Shown piece after piece: positions 41,260 to 43,137 of a stretch of DNA of 43,137 nt. Each line of letters starts with the position of its first letter. The first letter of the stretch is position 1. Origin of the DNA: Candidatus Companilactobacillus pullicola (GTDB taxonomy: Bacteria; Bacillota; Bacilli; Lactobacillales; Lactobacillaceae); the NCBI GenBank assembly GCA_019116025.1, contig DXCM01000018.1, forward strand, positions 1 through 43,137, read 5' to 3'. A program made the translations under genes and the position numbers. Below the pieces are notes generated by a model. The model had not been told where the DNA came from, did not search any database, and was given only the letters and a program-made list of their open reading frames with translations.

Positions 41260-42889
41260 TTCTTTCTGCAGCTGGTGATTTTGGCAATCCTGGCATTGTC
41301 ATAACAGCTCCTGTCAGAGCAACAATGAATCCAGCACCAGCTGAAACTTTGAGTTCACTGATGGTAATTGGGAAGTCCTTTGGAGCGCCAAGCAATTTTG
41401 CATTATCAGAGAATGAGTATTGTGTCTTAGCCATACAAATTGGGTAATTTGCAAATCCTAAATCTGTTAGTTGTTTCAATTGTTTCTTAGCTTTAGGAGT
41501 GAATTCAACTCCTGTTCCGCCATAAACTTTTTGAACGATCTTATTCATTTTTTCTTCGATTGAATCTTCATCGTCGTAAACGAATTGGAAATTGTTTGGT
41601 TTGTCAGCTAATTCAACAACCATATCAGCCAACTCTTTACCACCGTCGCCACCTTTAGCCCAAACGTCACATAGAGAAACGTCTACGCCTAATTTTTGAC
41701 AAGCTTGTTTGATAGCATCAATTTCGGCATCTGTATCAGTTGGGAACTTGTTGATAGCTACAACTGCAGGTAGACCATAAACATTTTGAATATTTGAAAG
41801 ATGTTTCTCTAAGTTTGGTAGTCCTTTTATTACAGCATCAACATTTTCAGGTCCTAATTCTTTCTTATCAACGCCACCATGCATCTTCAAAGCACGTACT
41901 GTTGCCACTAAAACCACAGCGTCAGGTCTTAGTCCGGATAGACGACACTTGATATCGATGAATTTTTCAGCTCCTAGATCAGCACCAAAACCAGCTTCTG
42001 TAACTGCATAGTCAGCGTGTGTCAAAGCTAGTTTAGTTGCTAAGATACTGTTACATCCATGAGCAATATTAGCGAAAGGTCCACCGTGAATGAATGCTGG
42101 TGTATGTGCCAAAGTTTGAACGATATTTGGATGAATAGCGTCTTTAAGCAACGCGGTCATTGCACCTTCGGCCTTCAAATCACCGGCTGTAACTGGTTCA
42201 TTATCTTCGTTATAACCTACGATAATCTTGCGTAATTTATCCTTTAACTCCGTAATATTATTGGCTAAACAAAGAATTGCCATTACTTCAGAAGCAACTG
42301 TGATGTCATAACCATCTTCTCTAGGAACACCGTTAACACGGCCCTGAAGTCCATCAACGATGTGACGTAATTGACGATCGTTCATATCAACAACACGTTT
42401 CCAAGTAATGCGACGAGTATCGATTCTTAAAGCATTTCCTTGATGAATATGGTTATCTAACATGGCTGCCAAAAGATTATTAGCTGCGCCGATAGCATGG
42501 AAATCACCTGTGAAATGTAAGTTGATATCTTCCATTGGTACAACTTGGGCATGACCACCGCCGGCAGCTCCACCTTTAACACCGAAAACCGGTCCTAACG
42601 ATGGTTCACGAACAGCAATTGCGGCCTTTTTACCTTGTTTAGCTAAAGCATCAACCAATCCAACAGAAACAGTTGTTTTACCTTCACCAGCTGGAGTTGG
42701 GGTAATGGCCGTAACTAAAATCAGCTTACCTTTAGGTGCTTTTTCTAATTCTTCATCATCAATTGTGATTTTTGCCTTGTAGTCGCCATAAAGTGAGAGG
42801 TTTTTGCGTTCAATTCCAATCTTTTTAGCGACGTCTTCGATTGGTTCCATCTTTACTTGATTTGCTATTTCGATATCTGATAAAGCCAT
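41219..42889 (-). CDS. fhs: Formate-tetrahydrofolate ligase
   Basis: Joins formate and THF with ATP to make 10-formyl-THF, and can run in reverse. The 556 residues contain the P-loop [15 protein letters not shown] (about 65-77), [40 protein letters not shown], and the C-terminal [20 protein letters not shown]. Length is normal. It sits between the cyclodeaminase and HutD genes. This place suggests it handles the one-carbon unit released from histidine: in reverse it would make ATP and formate. Confidence 0.97.
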   Translation of the reverse strand: MALSDIEIANQVKMEPIEDVAKKIGIERKNLSLYGDYKAKITIDDEELEKAPKGKLILVTAITPTPAGEGKTTVSVGLVDALAKQGKKAAIAVREPSLGPVFGVKGGAAGGGHAQVVPMEDINLHFTGDFHAIGAANNLLAAMLDNHIHQGNALRIDTRRITWKRVVDMNDRQLRHIVDGLQGRVNGVPREDGYDITVASEVMAILCLANNITELKDKLRKIIVGYNEDNEPVTAGDLKAEGAMTALLKDAIHPNIVQTLAHTPAFIHGGPFANIAHGCNSILATKLALTHADYAVTEAGFGADLGAEKFIDIKCRLSGLRPDAVVLVATVRALKMHGGVDKKELGPENVDAVIKGLPNLEKHLSNIQNVYGLPAVVAINKFPTDTDAEIDAIKQACQKLGVDVSLCDVWAKGGDGGKELADMVVELADKPNNFQFVYDDEDSIEEKMNKIVQKVYGGTGVEFTPKAKKQLKQLTDLGFANYPICMAKTQYSFSDNAKLLGAPKDFPITISELKVSAGAGFIVALTGAVMTMPGLPKSPAAERIDVDAQGNITGLF

Positions 42890-42904
42890 GTTTATTCCCC
42901 TTTT

Positions 42905-43137
42905 CTAGATAGTTTTTAGAATTTCGTTATAAATGTCATCTGCTAATTGCGAACCTTCTTGTAATAAAGCCGTCCCTTTTTCCTTATATTCAGCAATGAA
43001 ATCTTGATTCTTAATGCTTGATAAGTTAATTAGAACGTTCAACCATGACCCTTGTAGTCCTGATTTAAGATTTAAAGCAGCAACGCCAAGATCACTGGCT
43101 GCATTAGTATTTGATTTGCCAACGATTTTTTCTGTAA
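42905..43137 (-). CDS. fchA: Formimino-THF cyclodeaminase, C-terminal part (cut by window edge)
   Basis: The last 76 codons of a gene that continues past the right edge. The visible residues, including VGKSNTNAASDLGVAALNLK and GLQGSWLNVLINL, match the end of the cyclodeaminase domain of FTCD/FchA. That enzyme turns 5-formimino-THF into 5,10-methenyl-THF plus ammonia. It precedes fhs by 15 bases. It joins the histidine pathway (formiminoglutamate) to folate metabolism. Whether the formiminotransferase is fused to it cannot be seen here. Confidence 0.85.
   Translation of the reverse strand, partial: TEKIVGKSNTNAASDLGVAALNLKSGLQGSWLNVLINLSSIKNQDFIAEYKEKGTALLQEGSQLADDIYNEILKTI

Noticed and set aside
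1..43137. CRISPR array, tRNA or rRNA genes, prophage
   Set aside because: No regularly spaced repeats, no cloverleaf or rRNA-like sequence, and no phage structural or integrase genes were recognised on either strand.

Overview
The window comes from a low-GC Gram-positive bacterium, most likely a member of the Lactobacillaceae (a Companilactobacillus-like species is plausible but not proven). The evidence is AT-rich DNA, strong AGGAGG-type ribosome binding sites, near-perfect CcpA cre sites, a secreted protein with SLAP-like repeats, and a folate ECF transporter gene behind a tetrahydrofolate riboswitch. No tRNA, rRNA, CRISPR array, transposase or phage structural gene was recognised.

Region 1 (1-11.7 kb, minus strand) is one long operon for a glycyl-radical bacterial microcompartment that breaks down choline (cut/GRM type). 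CutC carries every choline-lyase residue I could place, at a constant +2 offset from Desulfovibrio CutC numbering as I recall it. Its activase CutD follows. Around them lie an iron alcohol dehydrogenase, an aldehyde-dehydrogenase-like protein whose catalytic cysteine is replaced by proline, the start of a second aldehyde dehydrogenase cut by the left edge, four BMC-H shell proteins (one with a long tail), one circularly permuted shell protein with a lone cysteine, one pentameric vertex protein, EutJ-, EutQ- and EutT-like accessory proteins, a membrane transporter and a small winged-helix-like protein. The expected chemistry is choline to trimethylamine plus acetaldehyde, with acetaldehyde split between ethanol and acetyl-CoA. 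Transcription appears to start at a MerR-type promoter (20-bp spacer with a dyad in it), with a cre site just downstream.

Region 2 (12-19 kb) holds unlinked accessory genes: a VIT1/CCC1-type metal transporter, a RibD/DHFR-fold reductase, a P-loop kinase, several unknown proteins, a 29-codon remnant of a HigA-type antitoxin, a secreted SLAP/CAP-domain protein, a lipoprotein and an XRE regulator.

Region 3 (19.2-24.2 kb, minus strand, AT-rich) is a small defence island: an Mrr-like restriction endonuclease, a zinc-ribbon membrane protein, a DUF2971-like protein, and a DarT/DarG DNA ADP-ribosylation toxin-antitoxin pair.

Region 4 (24.3-37.2 kb) is housekeeping: guaA, coaA, an SGNH hydrolase, a GPP34-like protein, a dihydrouridine synthase, a small membrane protein behind a perfect cre site, a TetR/SDR divergent pair, a HelD-type helicase, folT-folC behind a THF riboswitch, and a YitT-family protein. 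Two intergenic spaces here carry copies of one structured repeat with a three-way-junction fold. Its stems differ in sequence but stay paired, and a third space has a possible shortened relative.

Region 5 (37.6 kb to the right edge, minus strand) is a histidine-degradation operon: a formimino-THF cyclodeaminase (cut by the edge), formate-THF ligase, HutD, an amino-acid permease and HutH. With cyclodeaminase and Fhs together, the formimino carbon could be released as formate with ATP formed. The nearby THF-controlled folate genes would supply the cofactor.
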